Of a stretch of DNA of 31,570 nucleotides, positions 21,101-31,458 are shown one piece after another. The stretch lies in assembly GCA_048213135.1 (NCBI GenBank), contig PS015302.1, forward strand, positions 20,397 to 51,966, in the 5' to 3' direction. The translations under genes were made by a program, and so were the position numbers. The DNA is from Reclinomonas americana ATCC 50394 (taxonomy: Eukaryota > Jakobida > Jakobea > Jakobida). The notes under the pieces are model-generated. The model was not told the DNA's origin. It did no database searches and worked only from the letters and a program-made list of their open reading frames with translations. How positions within the stretch are numbered: position 1 is the stretch's first letter; each line of letters starts with the position of its first letter.

Positions 21101-24035
21101 TGCGATCCGCTGGCCACCGCTTCAAGCTCTTCGCAGTGCATTTGTGCGGGAAACTACACCGGTCGTGACTGTGGCTGCGATGCGGCTGCTGACTGCGGTA
21201 TTGCGAATGGTCGCGGAGAGTGCGATGCCAGTGGTGTGAACGGCAAGTGCGCGTGTCACGGAGGATTTGGTGGCCAGAACTGTGCCTGCACCGAGTCTGT
21301 GTGCGGTGCCGACAGCGGGCAAGGCAAGTGCAACCCGACCGCCACAGACGGCTCGTGTGCCTGCATGGCACCGTGGACTGGCCTCGACTGTGCGTGCAAC
21401 ATGGCCTCGGACTGCGGCGTCGGCGATGGTGAGCGTGACTGCAAGGGACAGCACTGCGCGCTTGTGAGAAACTGACAGCTAGTGGTCTCTCGCAGATCGC
21501 GGGCGCTGCAACACTGCAAGCACCGAAGGCCGATGCATCTGCAACAGTGGTTTTGGAGGCCGTCAGTGCGACTGTCTGCATTCTTCGTGCAATCAGCCGA
21601 ACGGCATGTGCGATCCGGAGTCGTTCACCGGTGCCTGCGTCTGCAATTCACCTTGGTGCGCTACACAACAACGATCCGTCGTGTACCATGCACTTGCAGT
21701 GCACTCACACGTGTTACAGGACTGGTGCCGACTGTTTGTGTGACTCTCAGTCATTCTGCAACGTCAGCAGTGGCCAGGTACGGCACCAAAGAATAGACGC
21801 GAGCAGCCTTTTGTGCAGAGGAGCTGTTGCTGATTGACGTGAGTGCTGCTACAACAGGGTTCGTGTGCAACGAACGGCACGCACGGAAGCTGCACATGTG
21901 CTGCCGGTTGGCTCGGCGCCACCTGCTCCGACGTGTGCTACTCGGACACGTACTGCTCGGGTCGCGGAACGTGTGGTGCGAACTCCACGTGCACGTGCAA
22001 CGCGTCGTGGACCGGCAACGCCACATGTTCAGAGTGCACGCCCGGCAAGTACGGAGCCAGTTGTGATGAGTCATGCGCAGTGTGCGACACTGCTGGCACA
22101 GAGCGGTGTTCCGACGGCACTGCTGGAACCGGTTGCGTGTGTCGTGCCACATTTACAGCGGCGACGTGCGACACTTGCGTGGCGGGTAGCTTTGGTGTCT
22201 CGTGCACACCGTGCGCGTCGTGCGTGGCCAGCAATACCACCAGCTGCGATAGCGGGCGCACTGGGCGGGGCTGCCAGTGCAAGGCTGGTGCCGCCGGTCC
22301 GCTGTGCCAATACACCGACATTGCCACGTGCAACGGCCGTGGTGCGGCGCAGGCCGACGGCTCGTGCATCTGCTCGGGTAACTTTGCTGGTGCCTCATGC
22401 ACCGAGTGTGCCAAGGGCTACTTTGGCGCCAGCTGCAACAGCGCTTGTGTCACATGGTCTGTTGGCAGTGGCGACGCATGTATGTAGTTGACGTCGCACT
22501 CATATCCTCCTCCACCACCACCACCATCACCACCACTATAGCACGCTAAACAACACACTCCAGTGCGAGGACGGCATCAGTGGCCGTGGATGTGTGTGCC
22601 AGGCAGGCACAGCCGGATCTCGGTGCCAGTACACGGATGCGCAGACATGCAGCGGTCATGGCGTGGCACAAACTGATGGTTCGTGTCGGTGCGACTCACG
22701 CTGGCAGGGTGCCGCGTGCTCGGAGTGTGCCGTCGGCTACTTTGGCGCCGACTGCTCCAGTTCATGTGCCTTGTGGTGCGCTTCGCGTGTTCTTCCTCCT
22801 TTGCTTCTGTGTTCACACAATTTTTGCCAACGCCACGTCCCTGTTCTCCTCCTCCAGCACGGCTGAAAACACGGCATCATGCAGTTCGGGTCTTACCGGC
22901 ACCGGCTGCATCTGCAACGCCGGCGCCGTCGGTTCGCTTTGCGAATTCTCCGACGCGGTGACGTGCTCTGGACACGGCACAGCGCAGACCAATGGCACTT
23001 GCCTGTGTGCGACGCCCTGGAGTGGTACTGCGGCCGACTGTTCCAAGTGCGCCGCTGGTCTCTTTGGCAAGACTTGCACCGATTCGTGCACCTCGTGCTT
23101 CGCCAACGGCACCACGTCCTGCCTCTCCGGCACCACTGGCTCGTGCGTGTGTCGCACTGGATTCGCCGGCAAGTTCTGCGACGATTGCACCACTGGTCGC
23201 TTCGGCAGCGACTGCTCTGGCACTTGCAGCGCGTGGTGAGTGAGAGAGAGAGAGAGACTGTCGACACCCACGTGGTGTGATGCTTACGCCCTTGCACACA
23301 AACGCACACATACACAGCAACACGGAAAACAGTACAACGTGCGACTCGGGTCGTGCTGGCGGCTGCCGCTGCCGCAGCGGCACTGCCGGTCCTCTGTGTC
23401 AGTATTCGAACGAAAGCACGTGCTCAGGGCACGGAGTGGCGCAATACGATGGCTCATGCATCTGCGATGCGGCGTGGAACGGCAATGCGTCGTGCAGCGA
23501 GTGCACCGTCGGCTTCTTTGGCAGCACGTGCCAGAACAAGTGCTCACAGTGCGACAGCACCGGAACTGCATCCTGTGCGTCGGGCACATCAGCAACAGCC
23601 GGCTGCAAGTGCGCTACGGGCTTTGCTGGCCTCCTGTGCAGCGACTGCGCGGCTGGCCGATTCGGGGCACAGTGCCAGAGTCGTTGCGCCGATTGTGAAG
23701 CGCAGGGTACGCAGTCGTGTTCCGCGGGTCGCCAAGGCTCCGGGTGCGTGTGCAAGGCCAACGTGTTCGGCGCCAGCTGCGATCAGTGCGCCCCGACACA
23801 GCCGCTGTCGTGCACCTCGGCCAACAACGGCTCATGCAATCCAGCCACCAACAAGTGCGACTGCTACCCAGGAGTCGGCGGTGCATTCTGCCAGTGTCGT
23901 CCGGTCGAGACCTGCAACGGCAAGGGCGTGTGTGCTATTGACGGCTCATGCGTCTGCCACTTCCCGTACGCCGGCGCCAACTGCACGGATTGTCTGCCAG
24001 GGTACAGTGGTCCCAGTTGCACCAAGGTGCAATAG
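18125..24035 (+). CDS. secreted EGF-like repeat protein (14 exons)
   Basis: Exons: 18125-18215, 18298-18900, 18974-19046, 19134-19511, 19581-20207, 20281-20490, 20560-20985, 21070-21428, 21496-21655, 21720-21777, 21858-22456, 22542-22775, 22858-23235, 23318-24035. Joined they give 1,637 residues with every phase consistent. Residues 1-30 are a signal peptide (LFCVVLLPVLLLLLCASA). Residues about 32-171 form a beta-rich domain with few cysteines that I do not recognise. The rest is a continuous array of EGF-like modules. The first type reads C-x-G-x-G-x-C-x-x-D-G-x-C-x-C-x-x-G-[FW]-x-G-x-x-C. After about 21860 a second, longer type alternates, with G-x-G-C-x-C-x-A-G and C-x-x-C-A-x-G-x-F-G-x-x-C segments resembling laminin or attractin EGF modules. 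There is no membrane helix or GPI-type tail at the end (PSCTKVQ), so it is probably secreted. Likely roles are matrix, adhesion or prey/bacterial binding; none is proven. Met at 18146 is an alternative start. Confidence 0.92.
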
Positions 24036-24270
24036 GAGGAGAGAGGGAGATACGATTTGTTAAGCGTTTATAGAGAGGGACTGACTGATAAGTGACGATG
24101 ATGGAGAGACCGTCTGTGTATGTTATTACGCAATGGTGGACAGATAGAGGTAGTAGAAGTAGTAGATAGATAGATGAATGATATGTAGGGTTTTTGATCA
24201 AGTGTACCATTTTGTCAACAAACAAAGTCAATAATCATCTACGTGTTGTTTTTTCATTGTTTTGTTTAGT
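24036..24270. other. intergenic spacer between convergent genes
   Basis: This is the 3' region of the EGF-repeat gene (+) and of the P4-ATPase (-). It is more AT-rich than its surroundings, with short GTAGTAG and GATAGATAGAT runs near 24147-24180. No canonical AATAAA is seen on either strand. Confidence 0.6.
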
Positions 24271-26527
24271 TTAAGCGTTGGCGAGTTTCATGTGCACCGG
24301 TGGATCGCACTTGCGCTTGATAAACTGACCAATGTACACCGGCAAGCACGAGCAAAGGGTGATGAGGCACACCTTGAGCCAGAACGTGGCCGTCAACACA
24401 AAGGCCAGATCTGTGTCGAGAGAAGGAGAGAGAGAGAGAAAGAGAGAGAACGATTAGTTGGCGGTACGGCGCGCAACACACGCACGGCTACGCACTCACC
24501 AAACTCAGACGGCAGTGCCAAGAATGACGAGAGGTAGAGCACGAGCGAGAAGACCACGGCATACACATTCCACATCTGGATCTTGTGCAACTCGAACGCC
24601 ACCATCAGCATCTCGGTGAGGATGAGGGCGGTAAAGGTGATGGAAACAACGTTGAGGAATGAGTTCTCAAACAGCGCAATGGCCAGCAGCATAATCACAC
24701 CGCCTTGGTAGACGCTGAGCAGGAACCAGATGAGGAAGGTCTTCATCGACAATGTGCGACCCTACAACGTCGACACGCCACACAGTCAGTGGCAGTGATG
24801 CCGCAACACTCACACGTGCGTGCGTGCACACCTTCAACAACTCGCGATACAACTCGGGGTACGTGAGCGCGACATCGGCAGTGACATCCTCATCCAGCAC
24901 CAGTGAGAAGACAGGGAACATGGTGTACAGTGTGGCGTACCTATGTGTGACAAGAGGGGAGGAAGTGGTAAGCGTCACCGAGATGACGCAGTGGGGAGAG
25001 ATGACTAACCCAACGGCCAGCCAGCCGGCGTAGATTGGCAGTGGTGAAAAGTAAAACAGCGCGGAAAAGAGCGCTTGGATGATCGAGATGATGAGGCCGC
25101 GGTGAATCACAAACTGCGCCAGTCGAGCACTCCGATTGTATGAGTTGCGCCCGTGCCAGACTGCGCGCGATCGCATGAGCAAGACGCGTGTCGCACAATG
25201 CACATTAACTCGTGGCAGACGCAACACAGGAGACGAGTAATGTGTGAAAACTGTGTGATTGAAAAATCGGCGGCCAGCGACGCCTGCTTGCCCTCCTTGC
25301 CCTCAATGCCAATGCCAACATCGGCTGCGTTTCGCGAACAAGCAACATATCAGTGGCCCGCACGAACACGTGGGCAGGCCGAGGAGGCGATTTGCACGCT
25401 TTGTTACCTGATTGAATCATGGCTACGTCGTTGCCACCGTCGCCGACTGAACACGCACGAGCACCAGTGATGCGTCGAATCAAGTGGACCACCAAGGCCT
25501 GTGCGTGGAATGTCAGGCAAAGCCTGGCAGCTTGCTGCATGGCTGCAACGCGTTGCGTACCTTTTGTGTCGGAGAACAGCGACAGCATACGACTGCTGGC
25601 GCGCGACATGCCAATTCGGCAAAGCGTTGACGCACACTCTCCGACAAGCAGAATCCGAGTGTCAATCCATCAACCACAATCACAGTCTCCGTGGTGGCAT
25701 CCTCGCCACGCCCTCGCACACCCGTGGAATCGACTGCGAGAGATAAGTCAGCGCGCAGTGAGCAGCACAAGTCACTGCGCGCAACACAACGCAACACTGC
25801 AAGTGGCCGCGACCACCCATCATGCCGGCCAGACGATCCAACTCCAGATTGGTGGTGGTGATATCCGAGGCCTGCCAGAAGCAATGTTTACACGTGCAGG
25901 TGTTATGGCGTGCATGCAACACACTTTACAAACCATGAGCTTGAAGATAATGTGTGTGCGAGAAAACAGACGGGCACTTCGCGCAATGCAAATCGCAGTT
26001 TCCACCTTGTCGCCCGTCAGCATCCACACCTTGATGCCCGCATTGCGGAAGTTCTCCAACGACGCCTGCACCTCATCCTGCACGGCACGCACCCAGCAGG
26101 TGAGCTGAAAGATGGAGATACGATTCTCCACCACCACATACACACACACCTGCAACTTGTCCTCCACACCAGTGACGCCAATCAACGTGAGACCGCGTTC
26201 CAGGTAGTGCTCCAGAACCTCTCGCACGCGACCAGCTCGATTCTGCAACCACGACGACGACGACGACACGTTAGGGTGGGAAGTCGGTGGCGGAGCACGC
26301 AAAATGGTACAAACCTCGATCGCTGCCTTGGCGTCGTTGTGCTGCAGCGTAAACTCCTGGAACTCGTCCTCCGTCAAGTACCGGTACGCAAACACCAGTG
26401 TGCGCAGGCCTTCGCGTGCCATGTTGTCGCACTCCTCCACGAGCCAGTCGCTGGTCAGCATTTTGCTCATGACCGCATCCGCACTGATGCGCGACGCGTC
26501 AACAACATGCTGCTTTGCGGGCACACA

Positions 26528-26558
<31 letters not shown>

Positions 26559-27674
26559 CGCACCCTTTGATGTAAAACACAATCTGACCCGTCTCTCTCG
26601 ATCGCACAATGATGCCCATGCGTTTCGTCTCAGACGTGAACGGGAACACATTCAACACTTCGTATTCCTCCGCGACGCCGGTGGGCGTCCTAAGCGTGAT
26701 GGTGCTCAGCGAGCGATCCTCCAGCACCAGTTGCACACTCTCCGTAAACTAAGTGCGCGCAAGTCGATGTTTCAGCGACGCTGACATGCAATCATGGAGC
26801 GGAAATACACACCTGCACGAGAGCAACTTCGTCGGGCGACGACGCTTGGTACGTGTGCTTCCCGTTCTCGACCACCGGCGTCACATTGTGACACAGTGCA
26901 ATGGCGCGCACCGCCATGGTCACGCGCGCCACGTCCTCATCGCCGAGTGCCAGACCGTTGGCGGCAGACGCTCGCGGCACAGTAGAGCGGCTCATCAGCG
27001 ACGAACCTGGCACACGCATCCGAATGAGCACGCTGCTGCGATCGAAAAGCACGACGCACACGACGCAACTGGACTCGCTGTGTGGCAGGTGCACGCCAAT
27101 AGAGTCGACGTCGAGCAGACCGCTGCCGGATGCGGAGCCTTGCGGCGATGCCGCATCGGCGACGGATGAGGTCGGCGACATGACATGCGCGCCGTACCAG
27201 CCGGCCACCGCTCGCGCCACATCACTCATGGTCTCCTTCGAGAATGAGAGCACGCCCAGATGCAACTTTTTGAACACCATCTCTGCACCGAGTGCGACAC
27301 GCCAAGATGAGTACGAGGCGATGCGACTGCACAACACACATCACTGCCGATTCGCACCGTTTCGCGTCAAGGTGCCGGTCTTGTCGGTGAAGATGTATTG
27401 CACGCGCCCCAGCTCCTCCGGGATGTTGCTGTTGCGTACAATGGTGCCGGGTATGGCCTTGTCGCGCACAATCTGCACCGAGTAGAGCGTCTTGCCCATG
27501 TCGAGGTTGACACGCAGTGAAATGGGAATAATGGAGGAGAACAGGAGGGTGAAGCGGAACATGTAGATGATCCACGGCCCGTGCAAGCCCTTGAGCAGGA
27601 CCAGCACAATGGCCAGCACCACAAGAATGCAAAACAGCAGCTGCACTGGGGAGGTGAGTGGAGTTGCACGCACA

Positions 27675-27710
<36 letters not shown>

Positions 27711-29949
27711 CACACATGCACAAAAGTACGTACCTTGGACAGGAAATTAATCTCCATGTCCAGCAGGCCGGTCTTGGACTTGGGCACCGATGCATTCATG
27801 GCGGCTCGCGTCTCGCGACCAGTATAAATCACCAGGCCGACCACAGTTCCGCTGGCGACCACAGTGTCGGCCCACAGCGTGTTCTCCACACCCAGCGACT
27901 CGACAACTTTTTGTGCCGTCTGCGATCAGAAAAGAGAGAGAACGAAAGAGGGTGAGCACTCAATGAGGGTGTGTGTATGTGTGTGACGCACGCGACGCGC
28001 GGGAGAGACCTCAAACGCCGACGGATCACCGCCGAGACCAGTGTAATGCGTACACCGCCCGATAAATTCGTAAATGTCCTTGCGCGGCGCCTCTGAGTAC
28101 ACTGTGGCATCCAGCGACAGCAGGTCGCCCGGGCTCGGTAACCTCTGCGTCAATCGCACGGCATGCCTGCGAGGGACGGCCTCCGCATGAACGACACGAT
28201 CGCAACGCAGAAAAATTGGTAGGCGGGAGAAAAAAGGAGGGGCCACACACCTGAGTTTCCAGTCGGTTTCACCATCGAGTTGGTCTGTGCGGATGAAGGA
28301 GGCGCCCGACTTTTCAGTCGTCTGCATGAGGATGCAGTCGGCGGGCACTCGCTGATTCGTGTGTATGCGGATAAAGTCGCCGACTCGTACTTCGCGCCGC
28401 TCAATGGTCTCGAAACCGCGCAACGTCAAGCGTTCCACACGCTCGCGATTGGCTTCGCGGTCGCGCCTCCACCGCTTGATGTCGTCCACCGCCTCCTTGA
28501 TCAGCGTCACTGTCAACACAAACGCCAGCGGCGCAATGTAGGAGAACAGGAAACCTGCGTGAATGGAAGTAAGTCGATCTACGGCAACACCATCAACAAA
28601 CACCACTCACGCACCGACTTTGAGTGGCGGAAAGAACTGAGTCAGGGCGACGATCAAAAAGTAGAGGTTGAAGAAGAAGCGGAACTGCTCGTAGAGCACG
28701 AGCGGAATGAAGGTGACGGGGTTGTACTTGTTGTTCTTGGTGACGTTGGGGCAGTAGACTGGGATGCGCGTCGATTTCTGCGACGCACCGGCCGCCAACG
28801 ACGACGCCGCCGACGAAGTTCGCATCACCAGTTCCAGCTGTGGATTGAAGTAGAGGGTGCGCGGCATGTAGCGCTTCACGGTCTTGCATCCGCAACTCTT
28901 CTTCACGTAGTGCCAGCAGCGACGGCACGAACGCTTCATGCGACGCCAGCACGACGGCATCGTGGTGGCCGCCGAGTGCCGCTGCTTGTGGCGGCTGGAG
29001 ACCATGAGGCTGTCGCCGGCACGATCGTCGTCGCTGTCGCTGCCGCGCACCGACGCATTGTAGTCGTCATCTTCATCGTCGTCATCGTCATCGTCAAAGC
29101 TCAGGCGACCGCCACTGCCGCCCCCGCCACCACCGCCACCGCCGCCACCGCCTCGCGCCACCAGTGGCTCGTTCACTGAGATGTCTGATCAGAGAAACCG
29201 CACAACACACACAAGAGTGGATGGATACACACTCGCGGGGGGAGGGTGGTGTTTGGCAGAAAAAACAAAAGAGCATTCGTTACCTGATGATGAATTGGCC
29301 GGCTCGGTGTCACGCGACGGCGTGTTGGGGTTGATGGACATCACCGGTGACACTGGCACCTCCACGGTCGTCGAGTGCGTGCTCAAGCCTGCGCACGCAA
29401 ACACACACACACGCACACATGTCACGCAAGAAGAACGAATTTGTAGATTCTTGCAACAGCGCGCAGACCTTGCGCGGCCAGACGACGATCGGCGCCGCCG
29501 AGGCCCCTCGCCGCCAACTCAAACAACTGGCCTCGCAGGTGACTCGACGAGGGCGTCGGTGGTCCACTTGTGGCAAACACGCCGCGACGAAACACCTCGC
29601 TGCCAAATCGCGCCGCCGGTGCACCCGTCGTTGTCGTCGTTGTCGTTGTTGTTGTCGTCGTCGTTGTTTGCAGTGGCTGACTGGGGGGTGTGGTGGGCGA
29701 GATGCTCCCGTCGGTGGTGAGGAGTGGAGTCGCACGGCCTCCACCGCCAATGCGAATGCGCGGCAGTGCGGTTGCTGCCCCAGCTGCTGCCCCAGCTGCC
29801 GTCGTCGCCGTCTGCGTTGTTGTGTTGGCGGCGCCAATCGCCCGCGCAAACTCGTCGTCTGAGTCGCTGGCGGCGGCGCCAGGCACGCCGGTGCGATTGC
29901 GCAGGATGAGCTGCCGGCGTGGGCCAGCCTCGTCTGCCGCACGGCGCAT
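24271..29949 (-). CDS. P4-type ATPase (phospholipid flippase), Neo1/ATP9 branch (20 exons)
   Basis: Exons, 5' to 3': 29469-29949, 29284-29388, 28615-29184, 28251-28554, 28010-28166, 27734-27919, 27358-27640, 26813-27282, 26564-26748, 26315-26483, 26150-26242, 25934-26077, 25796-25871, 25561-25733, 25408-25498, 25226-25324, 25010-25160, 24832-24940, 24500-24761, 24271-24410. Total 1,415 residues, phases consistent. Motifs: [19 protein letters not shown] (first membrane region), DGET about 479-482 (actuator), PISLRVNLD about 640 (M4), phosphorylated Asp about 687 in DKTGTLT, SPDEVAL about 844-850, [18 protein letters not shown] about 1022, GDGGND about 1151, WHGRNSY and [33 protein letters not shown] and [10 protein letters not shown] are characteristic of Neo1/ATP9A/B rather than other P4 clades. 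Members flip aminophospholipids in Golgi and endosomal membranes and, in that clade, work without a CDC50 subunit. The N-terminus is about 300 residues longer than in ATP9A, with poly-Thr, poly-Gly, poly-Asp and a Cys/Lys/Arg-rich stretch before the core. All catalytic motifs are intact. Confidence 0.95.
26532..26558. repeat. GA microsatellite in a P4-ATPase intron
   Basis: A run of about 13 GA units, read as CT on the coding strand. It forms the pyrimidine-rich stretch of the intron between exons 26564-26748 and 26315-26483, just after a GTGCGT donor. Confidence 0.8.
27667..27716. repeat. ACGC microsatellite in a P4-ATPase intron
   Basis: About ten tandem ACGC units lie within the intron between exons 27734-27919 and 27358-27640. 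Confidence 0.8.
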
Positions 29950-30089
29950 CGTACGCTGTGAGATGATGTCGACGAAGATTGATTGGATGGAAAGCCGAGT
30001 GAAAAAATGGCGGTCTTGCTCTCCTGTCCCCCTGGGCGTGCGATTCACCGTGAATGGTTTCGGTGAGGGAACAAGAATAGAGAGAGAAG

Positions 30090-30847
30090 NNNNNNNNNNN
30101 NNNNNNNNNNNNNNNNNNNNNNNNNNNNNNNNNNNNNNNNNNNNNNNNNNNNNNNNNNNNNNNNNNNNNNNNNNNNNNNNNNNNNNNNNNNNNNNNNNNN
30201 NNNNNNNNNNNNNNNNNNNNNNNNNNNNNNNNNNNNNNNNNNNNNNNNNNNNNNNNNNNNNNNNNNNNNNNNNNNNNNNNNNNNNNNNNNNNNNNNNNNN
30301 NNNNNNNNNNNNNNNNNNNNNNNNNNNNNNNNNNNNNNNNNNNNNNNNNNNNNNNNNNNNNNNNNNNNNNNNNNNNNNNNNNNNNNNNNNNNNNNNNNNN
30401 NNNNNNNNNNNNNNNNNNNNNNNNNNNNNNNNNNNNNNNNNNNNNNNNNNNNNNNNNNNNNNNNNNNNNNNNNNNNNNNNNNNNNNNNNNNNNNNNNNNN
30501 NNNNNNNNNNNNNNNNNNNNNNNNNNNNNNNNNNNNNNNNNNNNNNNNNNNNNNNNNNNNNNNNNNNNNNNNNNNNNNNNNNNNNNNNNNNNNNNNNNNN
30601 NNNNNNNNNNNNNNNNNNNNNNNNNNNNNNNNNNNNNNNNNNNNNNNNNNNNNNNNNNNNNNNNNNNNNNNNNNNNNNNNNNNNNNNNNNNNNNNNNNNN
30701 NNNNNNNNNNNNNNNNNNNNNNNNNNNNNNNNNNNNNNNNNNNNNNNNNNNNNNNNNNNNNNNNNNNNNNNNNNNNNNNNNNNNNNNNNNNNNNNNNNNN
30801 NNNNNNNNNNNNNNNNNNNNNNNNNNNNNNNNNNNNNNNNNNNNNNN
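30090..30847. other. assembly gap (758 N) between the P4-ATPase and tRNA-Asp
   Basis: Unsequenced; it could hold the P4-ATPase promoter or a small gene. Confidence 0.99.
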
Positions 30848-30882
30848 AAAGGAAGAAGAAAAAAAAAAGGAAGAAAAACATC

Positions 30883-30887
30883 AAAAA
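30883..30887 (-). terminator. RNA polymerase III terminator of tRNA-Asp
   Basis: Five T on the minus strand, four bases after the tRNA 3' end; further T-rich tracts follow. Confidence 0.75.
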
Positions 30888-30891
30888 TAAG

Positions 30892-30963
30892 CTCTCCCGC
30901 CGGGAATTGAACCCGGATCACCTGCGTGACAGGCAGATATCCTAACCATTAGACTACAGGAGA
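30892..30963 (-). tRNA. tRNA-Asp (anticodon GTC)
   Basis: Read on the minus strand it folds as a complete cloverleaf. The acceptor stem TCTCCTG pairs with CGGGAGA, the D-arm contains TGGTTAGGA, the anticodon stem-loop is CTGCC-TGTCACG with GTC at 34-36, and the T-arm is CCGGG-TTCAATT-CCCGG (B box). Discriminator base is G, as expected for Asp. No intron and no encoded CCA, as in eukaryotic genes. Confidence 0.96.
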
Positions 30964-31139
30964 CTTGGTTATTAGCTTGGCTGAGCAAAAGAAAACTGTC
31001 GCTGAAACGCTGCATTCCAAACAATAAAATGGAGCAAAAGCAACAACAACAACAACAACACCTTGCCTTTCATTGCCTGCTCTCTCTCACAGCCCTCTCA
31101 GTGAGAAGCAGCCAGCACCTCCAACAACCAAAAAAAAAC

Positions 31140-31144
31140 AAAAA
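31140..31144 (-). terminator. RNA polymerase III terminator of tRNA-Thr
   Basis: Five T on the minus strand, five bases after the tRNA, backed up by a nine-T run at 31130-31138. Confidence 0.75.
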
Positions 31145-31149
31145 GAGAA

Positions 31150-31222
31150 TGCCTCCATTGAGATTTGAACTCAAGACCTCAACATTACTAGTGTTGCGCT
31201 CTACCAACTGAGCTATAGAGGC
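31150..31222 (-). tRNA. tRNA-Thr (anticodon AGT)
   Basis: On the minus strand the acceptor stem GCCTCTA pairs with TGGAGGC (one G-T pair). The D-arm is GCTC-AGTTGGTA-GAGC, the anticodon stem CAACA/TGTTG encloses loop CTAGTAA with AGT at 34-36, and the T-arm is TTGAG-TTCAAAT-CTCAA. A34 would be edited to inosine to read Thr codons. Discriminator base is A. No intron. Confidence 0.95.
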
Positions 31223-31458
31223 GCTCATGTCTACACATGCGAGCTGAGAGACGGATCCTCTGCTCCTCCACTCCACCCAAATGAACAAGGAATGCGCCGC
31301 CACTCGCACGGCACAAAGGAGCACAAAAGAATGACAAGAACATCACGAGAGCCATCCATTATATTCTGACAACTCATCTTCTGTCGATGCTTGCAAACTA
31401 AATACGACACGCAAGCAAGCTTGTCTGTGCACATGTGTGCACAGCACACTCGGAGGAA
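31223..31458. other. spacer upstream of tRNA-Thr
   Basis: I see no gene here. It would contain the 3' untranslated end of the gene whose last exon starts at the window edge, plus the upstream flank of tRNA-Thr. Confidence 0.5.

Larger units (their letters stand above)
29950..30891. other. upstream region of the P4-ATPase gene, mostly assembly gap
   Basis: About 140 bases are readable upstream of the ATG at 29949 before a gap of 758 N (30090-30847). The frame stays open upstream of this Met with no in-frame stop before the gap, so an upstream start is not excluded. No promoter motif is recognisable. After the gap, 30848-30890 is an A/G-rich stretch that leads into the tRNA-Asp terminator. Confidence 0.5.

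Noticed and set aside
20532-21581. Long open frame on the - strand (349 codons)
   Set aside because: Antisense to EGF-repeat exons; the His/Arg/Ser-rich product mirrors the Cys/Gly codons of the true gene.
18125-24035. Teneurin, laminin or Notch orthologue
   Set aside because: No membrane helix, YD repeats, LNR, laminin N or G domains are present; only the EGF-type modules are similar.
27667-27716. CRISPR-like short tandem repeat
   Set aside because: Uninterrupted ACGC microsatellite without spacers, located inside an intron.
28280-29179. Long open frame on the + strand (299 codons)
   Set aside because: Antisense shadow of the P4-ATPase N-terminal exons, which match the family strongly.
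29690-30910. Long + strand frame across the 758-N gap
   Set aside because: Most of it is N. The readable part is antisense to the first P4-ATPase exon.
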